Positions 51,622-60,274 of a DNA stretch of 64,000 nt are shown here, in pieces. The stretch covers positions 124,001-188,000 of the forward strand of contig CAVTHA010000007.1 in assembly GCA_963734435.1 (NCBI GenBank), written 5' to 3'. The notes below the pieces were generated by a model, which saw only the letters and a list, made by a program, of their open reading frames with translations, did not search any database and was not told where the DNA came from. Source of the stretch: Bog-756 sp963734435. GTDB taxonomy: Bacteria; Actinomycetota; Acidimicrobiia; Acidimicrobiales; RAAP-2. How positions within the stretch are numbered: the stretch's first letter is position 1; each line of letters starts with the position of its first letter. Both the position numbers and the translations under genes were made by a program.

Positions 51622-52650
51622 ATGCCGGATCGAAAAACTGCCGTGATCACGGGCGCTTCCGCGGGCGTCGGTCGAGCCACCGCCAGAGTATTCGCAGAAC
51701 ACGGCTTCGACATTGCGCTCGTGGCGCGCGGCTTGGCTGGTCTGGAGGGAGCTGCCAGTGAAGTGGGCACCTTCGGCGGCCGATCCCTCGTCATCCCTAC
51801 CGATGTGAGCCGATCCGATGAGGTCGACGCGGCTGCAGCCCAGGTGGAAGAGGAACTCGGACCGATCGAGGTGTGGGTCAACGACGCCATGACCACAGTC
51901 TTCGCCCCGACGTGGGAGACCCAGGCCGCCGACTTCCAACGGGCGGTCGAGGTAACGTTCTTCGGGCAGGTGTGGGGAACAATGGCCGCCCTTCGCCACA
52001 TGCGTCCTCGTGATCGGGGCACCATCGTCAACGTCGGATCGGCACTATCGTTCGTGGGTATTCCGCTTCAGGCTGCGTACTGTTCCTCCAAATTTGCCTG
52101 CCGAGGATTCTTCGAGTCGGTCCGGGCTGAGCTCTTGCATGAAGGTAGTCACGTGCGCATGAGCATGGTCCATCTCCCGGCGGTCAACACACCGCAGTTC
52201 GACTGGTGCGAGACCGCCATGGATAAGCACCCCCAACCGGTACCACCTATCTATCAACCAGAGGTAGTGGCGAAGGTCATCCTCGAAGAAGCGCTCAACG
52301 GACGGCGCTCCAAGATCGTTGGTTCGTGGAACAAGATGCTCGTTCTCGTAGATAGCCTCCTACCAGGCGTGGGCAACCAGTACGCCGCCTTGGGAGCATG
52401 GGACTCCCAGTTGACCGACAAGCCGGTAGCAAGCGACCGACCATCGAACCTGTATGAGCCGGTCGACGCCGAGCGGGACCACGGTGCCCACGGGATCTTC
52501 GATGACAGGGCTGGGGGCGTCCTAGATCCGACCTTTCTTCGCGGCCTTCCCAATACGGCCCGTACCTTCGCTGAGGCCTTCCGGCGAGCTGCCGCGGAAA
52601 CGCGGCGCCGCGCGTCGACCAAACATCACCCGGTTCGACGTCGAGCATGA
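51622..52650 (+). CDS. Short-chain dehydrogenase/reductase (SDR)
   Basis: A 342-residue SDR, long for the classic type because of a C-terminal extension (~250-342). NAD(P)-binding TGASAGVG (10-17), ND in VWVNDAMTTV for the NNAG position, and the triad Ser140 (NVGSALSF), Tyr153 and Lys157 (YCSSKFAC) are present. The extension contains LPGVGNQYAALGAWDSQLTD and an Arg-rich end and may serve membrane or partner contact. GGAGCAGTGAGC precedes ATG 51622. It overlaps the next small gene as ATGA. Confidence 0.92.
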   Translation: MPDRKTAVITGASAGVGRATARVFAEHGFDIALVARGLAGLEGAASEVGTFGGRSLVIPTDVSRSDEVDAAAAQVEEELGPIEVWVNDAMTTVFAPTWETQAADFQRAVEVTFFGQVWGTMAALRHMRPRDRGTIVNVGSALSFVGIPLQAAYCSSKFACRGFFESVRAELLHEGSHVRMSMVHLPAVNTPQFDWCETAMDKHPQPVPPIYQPEVVAKVILEEALNGRRSKIVGSWNKMLVLVDSLLPGVGNQYAALGAWDSQLTDKPVASDRPSNLYEPVDAERDHGAHGIFDDRAGGVLDPTFLRGLPNTARTFAEAFRRAAAETRRRASTKHHPVRRRA

Positions 52651-52793
52651 CTGAGAGAAGCTCGGACCCGGGCTCCAGCCATCGAAATCCCGTTATCGAC
52701 GTGGTGCGGGAGCCGGACAACTCGTTTGAGACGGTCCTTGCAGAGTCGGGCGGAACCACCCATGCGACGACCAGTGGGAGGAGGAAGTGGTGA
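52647..52793 (+). CDS. 48-residue peptide coupled to the SDR
   Basis: ATG 52647 overlaps the SDR stop (ATGA). It reads MTERSSDPGSSHRNPVIDVV then REPDNSFETVLAESGGTTHA and ends TSGRRKW. No family. The overlapping junctions on both sides argue that it is translated. The next frame starts GTGA at 52790. Confidence 0.45.
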   Translation: MTERSSDPGSSHRNPVIDVVREPDNSFETVLAESGGTTHATTSGRRKW

Positions 52794-52945
52794 CGACCCC
52801 GTGGGACCAAGGATCATGGGACATCTGATCCTCGAACCTGGGGCAGTTCGGTGTAGCGACCAAGGCCGACGTCATCGTTGCGCTACGCAAGGGTGGTGAG
52901 GACACCATCGCCGATCAGTTCGGCCGTCGCGCCGAACCTACTTGA
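52790..52945 (+). pseudogene. Short broken frame before the GH15 gene
   Basis: GTG 52790 overlaps the preceding stop. It reads VTTPWDQGSWDI, then a TGA, and in the same frame continues NLGQFGVATKADVIVALRKG and GEDTIADQFGRRAEPT to a second stop. The part after the stop looks coding. Either a stop mutation or a recoding site; a dead gene is more likely. Confidence 0.4.
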
Positions 52946-52957
52946 GAGGATCACATC

Positions 52958-54757
52958 ATGAAGGTCCGGAGCAGGGTCGATGGCTATGCCCCCATCGAGG
53001 ACTACGCCGTGCTCGGCGATGGACGTTCCGTTGCATTGATCGCGTCGGACGGCAGTGTCGACTGGTGGCCGATACCAACGCTCGATTCACCCCCGATCTG
53101 CGCTGCAATCCTGAATCCGAAATGGGGTGGTCGTTTCTGTCTCGCGCCCACATCCGAGTTCGAGGTAGAGCGGCATTACGTGTCACGCACCAACGTGGTC
53201 GAGGCCACCTACACCACCGCAAACGGGGCCGTTCGTGTTATTGAGTCGCTCAACACTGGACCCGCCGGACGCCTCCCGTGGACGGAGCTAGCCCGTCGCG
53301 TGGAGGGGCTCCATGGGCAAGTGGAGATGCGATGGGAGTTTCTGGCGGGGGACCGGTTCGGACAGGCCAAACCGAAGGTCTCCTCTCGGCAGAACATCCC
53401 CGTGGTGACCGTTCAAGACCAGACCTTGGCGATCCTCGTGTTCGGAGCCGATCCGGGCCTATCCGCTGCCAACTCAGTCACTGGCCGATTCCTGGTGAGG
53501 GCGAGCGATCGGGTGCTGATTGCAGCCGTCGTGACGGACGATGAACCGCTCTTTCTTCCATCGTGCGAAACCATCGAGGAGCGAATCGATCGGACGATCG
53601 AGTCGTGGCGGTCCTGGAGTGGGCGGATTGACTACCAGGGACCGTGGTCGGACGCCGTGCTACGATCCGCTCTAGCACTCAAACTCCTTCTCTATGAATC
53701 CGGTGGGGCAATCGCTGCTGCTGCCACCACCTCCCTCCCTGAGGCGGTCGGGGGGCCAAAGAACTGGGACTATCGATTCTCGTGGGTGCGCGATTCGTCA
53801 TTTACCCTGGATGCATTCATCAATCTGGGGCTCCATGAAGAGGTCCATGCTTCGGTTTCCTGGTTGCTCGCCGCCCTCCGTCGCACCAGTCCCGACCTAC
53901 ACGTCTTTTATACCCTGGGTGGCAATGTGCCCGGCAAGGAAGCGAAGCTGGACGTTCCCGGTTATCGGAACAGCCGTCCGGTTCGCGCCGGCAACTCAGC
54001 CGCAACGCAGGTTCAGCTCGGCAACTACGGCGACCTATTTGACACCATCCTTCGCTACACCGATGCTGGGCATCTCCTCGACCAAGCGACCGGCAGCATG
54101 TTGGCCGACCTCGCTGATCGCTGCTGTGACACCTGGATGGTCCGGGACTCCGGTATTTGGGAACTTCAGCAACTGGAGCATTACACCATCTCGAAGATTG
54201 GGTGCTGGGTAGCGCTCGATCGCGCCACCCGGCTGGCCGAAGCCGGTCAGATACCCAACAGTCATTTTGAGCGGTGGCGCGCTGAAGCGGCCGGTATCAA
54301 GGCATGGGTTCTCGAACATTGCTGGTCGAAGGTGCGCCAGACGTACACATTCTTCGCGGGAAGCGAAGATCTTGATGCCGCCGTTCTCCTCGCTGGACGC
54401 ACGGGATTCGACGAGGGCCCAAATCTGATCCGATTGATCGAGGCCGTCTCGAGTGAGCTTGGAGTCAAAGGCAGCCCGCTCCTTTACCGCTACACCGGAA
54501 TGGAGCGGGAAGAGGGTGCCTTCGTCGCCTGCACATTCTGGATGGTGGATGCTCTCGTTCGAACATGGCAAATAGATCGTGCCCGTCGTCTCATGGACGA
54601 GGCCGTCGAACTCGTCAGCGACTTGGGCTTGCTATCGGAGCAAATGGACCCCAGAGACAGCTCATTTCTCGGAAATCTGCCACAAGGACTCTCTCATTTG
54701 GCCTTGATCAATGCCGCCTTCGCCTACAAGAGCCAGGTAGACAGACACATACCCTGA
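52958..54757 (+). CDS. GH15-family glucoamylase/trehalase-like glycosidase
   Basis: A 599-residue cytosolic GH15 enzyme (no signal peptide). The N-terminal beta-sandwich starts YAPIEDYAVLGDGRSVALIA and SDGSVDWWPIPTLDSPPICA, the hallmark of the bacterial GH15 group that includes actinobacterial trehalases. The (alpha/alpha)6 barrel carries PKNWDYRFSWVRDSSFTLDA, DSGIWELQQLEHYTISKIGC and the C-terminal EREEGAFVACTFWMVDALVR with the catalytic Glu. The ending FLGNLPQGLSHLALINAA is standard. It would release glucose from trehalose or alpha-glucans and feed the upstream oxidation genes. GAGAGG precedes ATG 52958; last gene of the operon. Confidence 0.92.
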   Translation: MKVRSRVDGYAPIEDYAVLGDGRSVALIASDGSVDWWPIPTLDSPPICAAILNPKWGGRFCLAPTSEFEVERHYVSRTNVVEATYTTANGAVRVIESLNTGPAGRLPWTELARRVEGLHGQVEMRWEFLAGDRFGQAKPKVSSRQNIPVVTVQDQTLAILVFGADPGLSAANSVTGRFLVRASDRVLIAAVVTDDEPLFLPSCETIEERIDRTIESWRSWSGRIDYQGPWSDAVLRSALALKLLLYESGGAIAAAATTSLPEAVGGPKNWDYRFSWVRDSSFTLDAFINLGLHEEVHASVSWLLAALRRTSPDLHVFYTLGGNVPGKEAKLDVPGYRNSRPVRAGNSAATQVQLGNYGDLFDTILRYTDAGHLLDQATGSMLADLADRCCDTWMVRDSGIWELQQLEHYTISKIGCWVALDRATRLAEAGQIPNSHFERWRAEAAGIKAWVLEHCWSKVRQTYTFFAGSEDLDAAVLLAGRTGFDEGPNLIRLIEAVSSELGVKGSPLLYRYTGMEREEGAFVACTFWMVDALVRTWQIDRARRLMDEAVELVSDLGLLSEQMDPRDSSFLGNLPQGLSHLALINAAFAYKSQVDRHIP

Positions 54758-55005
54758 CATCTGACCAAAGGCACGGAGCTCGAGTGCGCTGTAAAGCGAT
54801 TGGTAATCCTGGCTGCTCACGGCTTGCGTCGTGCGCCAAACCACTTTGATCAGATGCCCAAGCCTTCTGACCGCCTGCAAGTAACAGCGCGGCATCGGCT
54901 GGGTTGGTTGGAGCCGGGCACGCCAAAAGCGAAAGTGAGTTGGTGACCGTCGAACGATACTGGTCCTTCTGGTGAAGGCGGTTGCGGCTCGGGGCTGCGG
55001 AGATG

Positions 55006-56532
55006 CTAGCGCAGCCAATGGCGGAGATTCTTACGCCTGAGCTCCTTCCAAATGCCTCGCCATCGCTGGCTTGCTTCCCGCTGGCGAAGCTGCGCTTGGC
55101 CAGTCAGTTGGCCCGCCGAAAATACGAGCGATCCCGACCCCCGAGCCGCTTCTGTGCGCAACCATTTCTCACCTTCAACAGCATCATGGTGCATGCCAAG
55201 CTCCGTCTGGAGATGCTCAGCTGCCTTTCCCATCTTGCGAGCTGGCCGACCGATAACCGCTGAGGCGGCTTCACAGGCATATCGAAGTTGCTTTGACCGA
55301 ATACGAATTCGGTGCAGCTGATAGTCGGTCGGCCGGTTCCCCGCCCGCTTCACTTGCCGACGCAGCCGTTTCCAAGGACGTCGTACTAGTAGGGGAAGAG
55401 CCTTCCCGGCTCGCGATTCGGCAGCAATGTGTCCATGACTTGTGTTTCGCGTCAGAGGCGGTCGCTCGGCGGCGGCGTAGAGTTTGTCGAGGAGCCGAAG
55501 ATATCTCTCGCTTGCCAATACCTCAGCGAGGTCGATGGACGCCGATCTCCGTTGCTGTTGGAGTTCCGAAGCGAGTTGCGCAGACCCCTGGAGGTCCGCC
55601 GACCGAGATTCCTCTCTGCCTTCGAGCTCAACGCAAAGCACGTCAACATCGCGAACAATGCCCAAGGATCTACCAAACCATTTCAAATCACGCCTGATAT
55701 GCCGCACCCAGACCGGATCAAATACATCTTCAAAGGTCTTGAGATCCGAACGGAGCCGGCGAGACGCCACACGAGTCTGGTGGACATCGTGGGCGGGCGG
55801 TTCCGTCTCGTCGATTCTTAGTAGATACTCGTGGTCGAGGATCCGGTCAAGAGCTCCTGCGATGCTGGCCTTCACCACGTCTCTCATCAAGGATGTTGGT
55901 CCCAGCTTTACCTTTTGGCCCTCGAAAGAGTCGTGGCCCAAGGCCCGGCCCAATTTCGGCCCAGCACGGTCCGGTCGAGCCCCCGCAGCCCGGAGGCGAT
56001 CGAGGACCTGTTCGACTAGCTCGACGTCACGTTCCTCTACCTCGAGCTCGATCTGACGGAATCGGCGGCCATCATTCGGTCCCCCGTGAATGGTCACCGT
56101 GTCATCATCAAGCTCGCCAAGGGTGAGGTCCCGATGGCCTTGCAGAGTGAGACGTCGTCGCAGCGTCTCAATGTGGGCAATCTGCTTCAGTGGTGACCGG
56201 CGGACCAGCCCTTGCAGGATCTTCATAGCCCCATCGGGCAGTGAGTCCGGCGAACCTGACCACGTTAACTCCCGTCGGTCCAAGGTTGCCCCCCGGCTGG
56301 CCTTCGGCAGTTTGATCGTCCAGATCCCGGGATCAGACTGGTCACCACTCCGATGGCGGAAAGTGATTCCTCGCTGCCATAGCCGCAGGTCAGCAGTATC
56401 GAAATATATTGTCCACAGGTTCTCCTCCGGTAACCGCTCCGTCCCGCCCACGAGATCCCGTAGGTCCGGAAGGGTGAAGGCCAAGTCCGCCTCCAACTTG
56501 ACTTCCCTCTCCATGGTCCCCGCGTTCGCCAT
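55006..56532 (-). CDS. CYTH-CHAD domain protein
   Basis: A 508-residue two-domain protein. CYTH (~7-200): MEREVKLEADLAF (the ExExK triphosphate-binding signature), IYFDTADLRLWQRGITFRHR, WTIKLPKASRGATLDRRELT and RFRQIELEVEERDVELVEQV. CHAD (~225-508): VHQTRVASRRLRSDLKTFED, KWFGRSLGIVRDVDVL, LHRIRIRSKQLRYACEAASA and a Lys/Arg-rich end, with the conserved His/Arg pairs that bind polyphosphate. Such proteins act on or bind inorganic tri/polyphosphate. ATG 56532 or 56514. The two broken PiT-DUF47 pairs show that phosphate genes recur in the window. Confidence 0.92.
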   Translation of the reverse strand: MANAGTMEREVKLEADLAFTLPDLRDLVGGTERLPEENLWTIYFDTADLRLWQRGITFRHRSGDQSDPGIWTIKLPKASRGATLDRRELTWSGSPDSLPDGAMKILQGLVRRSPLKQIAHIETLRRRLTLQGHRDLTLGELDDDTVTIHGGPNDGRRFRQIELEVEERDVELVEQVLDRLRAAGARPDRAGPKLGRALGHDSFEGQKVKLGPTSLMRDVVKASIAGALDRILDHEYLLRIDETEPPAHDVHQTRVASRRLRSDLKTFEDVFDPVWVRHIRRDLKWFGRSLGIVRDVDVLCVELEGREESRSADLQGSAQLASELQQQRRSASIDLAEVLASERYLRLLDKLYAAAERPPLTRNTSHGHIAAESRAGKALPLLVRRPWKRLRRQVKRAGNRPTDYQLHRIRIRSKQLRYACEAASAVIGRPARKMGKAAEHLQTELGMHHDAVEGEKWLRTEAARGSGSLVFSAGQLTGQAQLRQREASQRWRGIWKELRRKNLRHWLR

Positions 56533-56726
56533 GCGAGGTTCTTACCCCTCGCTCGCAAACTGCAATCAAGAAAGAGGCAGACGCTGCTCAGATCGGGAGA
56601 ACTGAATCAGCAACGCCTCCGCAACCAAAGCCATCCCACTGAGGGCCATGGACACAACAGTCACGAAGGCGTCGCACCCTCGGGCGTTCAACACTCCCTG
56701 CCGAGAGGCGGATCGCCCTATACCCT

Positions 56727-57191
56727 ATGACTATGGCAAACAAGCTGAATCGTGCAGCAGAGCTCATCGGGGACGCGATCGGCACCGCCGAAGCCGCGAC
56801 TGCTGTCGCCAGTGCTCGGGCTGAGCAGGGCTTGAGCGAAGCAGCCACGGTGATAGGCGAATCCAAATCCGGCAAGCGCGTGGGAAAAGGGACTGAAGCC
56901 ACCAAGAAGGTGATCACCGAAAAGGCCAGCAGTGCCAAGAAGGCGGCGAAGAAGCGGGCGGCACCGGTGACCCGTAAGGCCAGCAGTGCCAAGAAGGCGG
57001 CGAAGAAGCGGGCGGCACCGGTGACCCGTAAGGCCAGCAGTGCCAAGAAGGCGGCGAAGAAGCGGGCGGCACCGGTGACCCGTAAGGCCAGCAGTGCCAA
57101 GAAGGCGGCGAAGAAGCGGGCGGCACCGGTGACCCGTAAGGCCAGCAGTGCCAAGAAGGCGGCGAAGAAGCGGGCAGCACCGCGACGGTAG
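56727..57191 (+). CDS. Histone H1-like protein with five identical basic repeats
   Basis: A 154-residue protein. Residues 1-65 (NKLNRAAELIGDAIGTAEAA, then ARAEQGLSEAATVIGESKSG) are helical and not strongly charged. Residues 66-154 are five tandem copies of an 18-residue unit KASSAKKAAKKRAAPVTR, the last ending PRR. Lysine/alanine tails of this type bind DNA in HupB/Hup2-like and H1-like bacterial proteins. It is related in design to the protein at 3115-3531. Copies are almost identical in DNA, so the array is recent. ATG 56733 is an equally good start. Confidence 0.8.
   Translation: MTMANKLNRAAELIGDAIGTAEAATAVASARAEQGLSEAATVIGESKSGKRVGKGTEATKKVITEKASSAKKAAKKRAAPVTRKASSAKKAAKKRAAPVTRKASSAKKAAKKRAAPVTRKASSAKKAAKKRAAPVTRKASSAKKAAKKRAAPRR
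56922..57191 (+). repeat. Tandem array of five 54-bp units inside the histone-like gene
   Basis: The unit starts AAGGCCAGCAGTGCCAAGAA and is repeated exactly at 56922, 56976, 57030, 57084 and 57138. The first four match base for base; the last differs only near its end. 54 bp is a multiple of three, so copy-number change keeps the frame. Confidence 0.95.
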
Positions 57192-57401
57192 CCTCAGTGG
57201 GCAAATGGCCTTGGCTAGTCGGCTTCCGGCTGCCATTTGTACGCGATCAGGCCTGATTCAAGCGGCGACACCAGTCCGTGCACTGGTTGCACAATCGGGA
57301 GCCTCCCGTCCTCCTGATTTTGCACTCGGAGCCGTCTAAGTGCGCCACTCAATCTCGCAGATCTTTGCGTAGACCCTGCACTCGGTGGGAATGGCTGAGA
57401 T

Positions 57402-58454
57402 GTGCCCCGCCTTAGAAGGTCCGATTGTCATGCCCCAGGAATTAGTCGGCGCAGGCGCGGCCGGGGGTTTTCGTATATGTGGCCCAATGGTACGCCTGTC
57501 AAGGACTCCGACATTCTTGAACGAATCACGGGTCTGGCGGTTCCGCCCGCCTGGAACGATGTGTGGATCTGTCCTTGGCCCCACGGTCACATTCAAGCGG
57601 TCGGGACCGATAAGGCTGGCCGTCGCCAGTACCGCTACCACGACGCCTGGCGCGTCTTGCGAGATAAACAGAAGTTCGAGCGAGTGCTCGAATTCGGACG
57701 GTCATTACCTGTGCTGCGCAGAGCGGTCGAGCGAGATCTTGGCGACGAGGCGATAACCCAGTCCCGGGTGCTCGCCGCGACGGTCCGTCTGCTGGACCTC
57801 GGCTTCTTCCGGATTGGAGGCGAGCAGTACGCTCAGGAGAATGAGACCTTCGGCATTGCCACACTTCGGAGGGAACACCTAGCTATCCGTCGCGGGAAAG
57901 AGTTGGTTTTCGACTATCCGGCAAAGGGATCGATTCAACGCAAAATCACCATTTCCGATCCGGCATCGACTGAGCTCCTGCAGATCCTCAAGCGCCGGCG
58001 GAGCCGTAGCGACAAACTCATGGCCTATAAAGACGGAACACGGTGGGTCGATTTGCGCTCTAACGACATCAATGCGTACATCCGAACCGAGCTCGACGGA
58101 GACTACAGCGCCAAGGACTTCCGGACTTGGTCAGCCACTGTGCTCGGTGCCGTCGAGCTAGCGAGGGCCGCACGTCGCGGACCGATGTCTGCCAGCGCTC
58201 GAAAAAAGGCGTCGAGGTTGGCGGTAAAGGCCGATTCTGAGGATCTCGGCAACACTCCGGCGGTTTGTCGCAGCTCATACATCGATCCGAAACTCTTCGA
58301 CCGATTTGATGCGGGCGAGACCATCGCGTCCGCGCTCAACACTGTGGGAACTTCGCCCGCTATGAACAAGCCCGCGGCCCGTGAAGCGATCGAATCGGCA
58401 GTGAGTGACCTGATCGCCGATGAAGGTCCCGGTGGTTTGATTGCCGTCGCATGA
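57402..58454 (+). CDS. DNA topoisomerase IB
   Basis: A 350-residue eukaryal-type topoisomerase IB, which nicks and reseals one DNA strand to relax supercoils. The N-terminal domain starts PRLRRSDCHAPGISRRRRGR and has ERITGLAVPPAWNDVWICPW then GHIQAVGTDKAGRRQYRYHD. The catalytic domain holds LLDLGFFRIGGEQYAQENET, FDYPAKGSIQRKI, KDFRTWSATVLGAVELA and the nucleophile Tyr293 in CRSSYIDPKLF. The GTG at 57402 fits the family start; no strong ribosome site is seen. Length is normal. Actinobacteria often carry it beside stress and DNA-protection genes. Confidence 0.93.
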   Translation: MPRLRRSDCHAPGISRRRRGRGFSYMWPNGTPVKDSDILERITGLAVPPAWNDVWICPWPHGHIQAVGTDKAGRRQYRYHDAWRVLRDKQKFERVLEFGRSLPVLRRAVERDLGDEAITQSRVLAATVRLLDLGFFRIGGEQYAQENETFGIATLRREHLAIRRGKELVFDYPAKGSIQRKITISDPASTELLQILKRRRSRSDKLMAYKDGTRWVDLRSNDINAYIRTELDGDYSAKDFRTWSATVLGAVELARAARRGPMSASARKKASRLAVKADSEDLGNTPAVCRSSYIDPKLFDRFDAGETIASALNTVGTSPAMNKPAAREAIESAVSDLIADEGPGGLIAVA

Positions 58455-58637
58455 CGGGAGCCCTGCTCGCTTGCTACGGTCCGGGCCGGTCGTCTTACCG
58501 CTTCATCTTTCCACCCGGCAGCTCGCCGATACCCATCCCTTCCTGTCGCATGGCACGCTTGGACCGGGGTGGTTCGAAGGGATTCCGTCCGGGTAGAGCA
58601 GAATAGTCGCCGCACTCACTCGAAAGGGGCTGTTCGG

Positions 58638-59648
58638 TTGGAGCAGTTTGATCGTCTGGTCGACGCGGCCGATCGGTGGCAGCGGTCCAAGCGTGTGCCC
58701 ACGTTGATCTATGGAGTCATCAAAAAGTTCGGCGATGATCGAGCCAATCAGTACGTGGTCGCATTGGGTTGGTACGGCTTTGTGGCCATCTATCCGTTGT
58801 TACTGGTGGTGATCACGATATTCGGATTCATCGGGGCTGCGTCGCTCGGTCACCGACTTGTAACAACCCTTCACCAGTTTCCGGTCGTCGGCTCTCAGTT
58901 CAACCCGGCACCCGGCTCCACCAGTCTGCACGGCAGCGTTCCAGGCCTCGTCGTAGGCCTCGCCGGTTTGATTTACGGCGCTCAAGGCGTCACCCAGACA
59001 GTCCAGCAAGCCATGGCGCAGGTCTGGAGTATTCCGCGTCTCGACATTCCCGGGTTCCTGCCTCGACTCGCTCGCAGCCTCGCCGGACTCGTGACCATCG
59101 GGGGCACCTTCGTGGTCAACGCCGCCATGGCCACCTTTGCGACCAGCTCGGGCGTGAACTACGCCATTCGGATCCCCATCTTCGCCGCCATGCTCGCCCT
59201 CAACGCCGTCCTCTATCTGGCGGCGTTTCGCGTCCTCACCCCCGGTGGAGTCACGACGAGGCGACTTTTGCCGGGCGCAGCAGCGTCATCAGTGGGGTTC
59301 ACCCTGCTGATCACGGTTGGGTCTGGGTTGATCCAGCACCAGCTCCGCAACAGCTCGGCGACCTATGGCCAGTTCGGCATCGTCATCGGACTGGTCGGCT
59401 TCCTCTTTCTTCTCGCCAAGATCAGCCTGTACGGCGCTGAGCTCAATCCGGTGCTGTCTCGGCGTCTATGGCCTCGAGGTATCCGGAGCGACGATCCCAC
59501 TGCGGCCGACAATCAGGTTCTCCGCGACCTGGCCCATCAAAATCGCCAGCGAGAGGACCAGCGGATCGGGGTGGGCTTTGGAGACCAAGCGTCGAATGAC
59601 GCGGCCACAGATGCACGGAGGTGCGATCCGGCTCCGGTCGACACATAG
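58638..59648 (+). CDS. YihY/BrkB-family membrane protein
   Basis: A 336-residue inner-membrane protein with six helices. VVALGWYGFVAIYPLLLVVI (~35-55) is the first, GLVVGLAGLIYGAQGVTQTV and NQYVVAL precede it in the usual order; LAAFRVLTPGGVTTRRLLPG and VIGLVGFLFLLAKISLYGAE are the late signatures. These fit the BrkB/YihY family (once misnamed ribonuclease BN), with unknown function. I prefer TTG 58638, which has AAAGGGG upstream, to ATG 58569. The C-terminal 60 residues are polar and cytoplasmic. Confidence 0.88.
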   Translation: MEQFDRLVDAADRWQRSKRVPTLIYGVIKKFGDDRANQYVVALGWYGFVAIYPLLLVVITIFGFIGAASLGHRLVTTLHQFPVVGSQFNPAPGSTSLHGSVPGLVVGLAGLIYGAQGVTQTVQQAMAQVWSIPRLDIPGFLPRLARSLAGLVTIGGTFVVNAAMATFATSSGVNYAIRIPIFAAMLALNAVLYLAAFRVLTPGGVTTRRLLPGAAASSVGFTLLITVGSGLIQHQLRNSSATYGQFGIVIGLVGFLFLLAKISLYGAELNPVLSRRLWPRGIRSDDPTAADNQVLRDLAHQNRQREDQRIGVGFGDQASNDAATDARRCDPAPVDT

Positions 59649-59889
59649 ATAACTCACATATCGACCCTCAGAGCAAGTCCCGCCGGTGACGAGACGCCCG
59701 AAGGCAATTTTCGCTCCGAATCCCGGCAGTGTCCCCCTAGACCCAGCAGTTGAGTCAAGCGCCAGCCGTTTGAGTCGGTCCAATCGGAATTCGTCGCTGA
59801 TACGCTGTCCGATCTTCGCATCTCGGTTCCGACATCGAATGGCGCTTACCATCGGGATTCAGACTCGTCCACATGGGTAAGGTCAGATC

Positions 59890-60030
59890 ATGGGACTCTT
59901 CTTGTTGGTACTTGTGTTCGCCCTGATCTTCGCTGGAGTCGGATTCGCAATACATTTTCTCTGGATTGTGGCAGTCGTATTGCTCGTCGCGTGGCTCGTC
60001 GGTCTCGTGCTGGGAGTGGGAAGGTCTTAG
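59890..60030 (+). CDS. Small hydrophobic membrane peptide, copy 2
   Basis: A 46-residue protein: MGLFLLVLVFALIFAGVGFA then IHFLWIVAVVLLVAWLVGLV ending LGVGRS. It shares the two-helix plan and the GxGFAxHxLWxVA hinge with the protein at 34193-34357. AAGGTC lies before ATG 59890. Short lengths explain why such genes are often missed. Confidence 0.7.
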   Translation: MGLFLLVLVFALIFAGVGFAIHFLWIVAVVLLVAWLVGLVLGVGRS

Positions 60031-60274
60031 CCCCGAACGCGATATGCCTCCCGGCGCCATCCAGAGGTGCGATGCCCTTTTTGCTATCGGAAAGCTGCGT
60101 CACTTTGCTATCGGATGCTGCGCCAGCGGCGGTATCAACATTCCTCAGCCGCCGAAATCATATGGACCCATGACGACGAGATTATCCTTCTGATGACGGC
60201 ACTCGGTATTGACCAGGTACTTGACGCGCTCCTCTGACCCACTCGACCGTCTTGGCCGGCTGAGGTGACGATCA

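Noticed and set aside
56922..57191. CRISPR-like array of five regular repeats
   Set aside because: Units are contiguous without spacers, multiple of three, and encode a basic tail in frame.
57280..57320. Hairpin GGGAGCCTCCCG as terminator of the histone-like gene
   Set aside because: Stem of only five pairs, far (~100 bases) from the stop, and no clear T-run.
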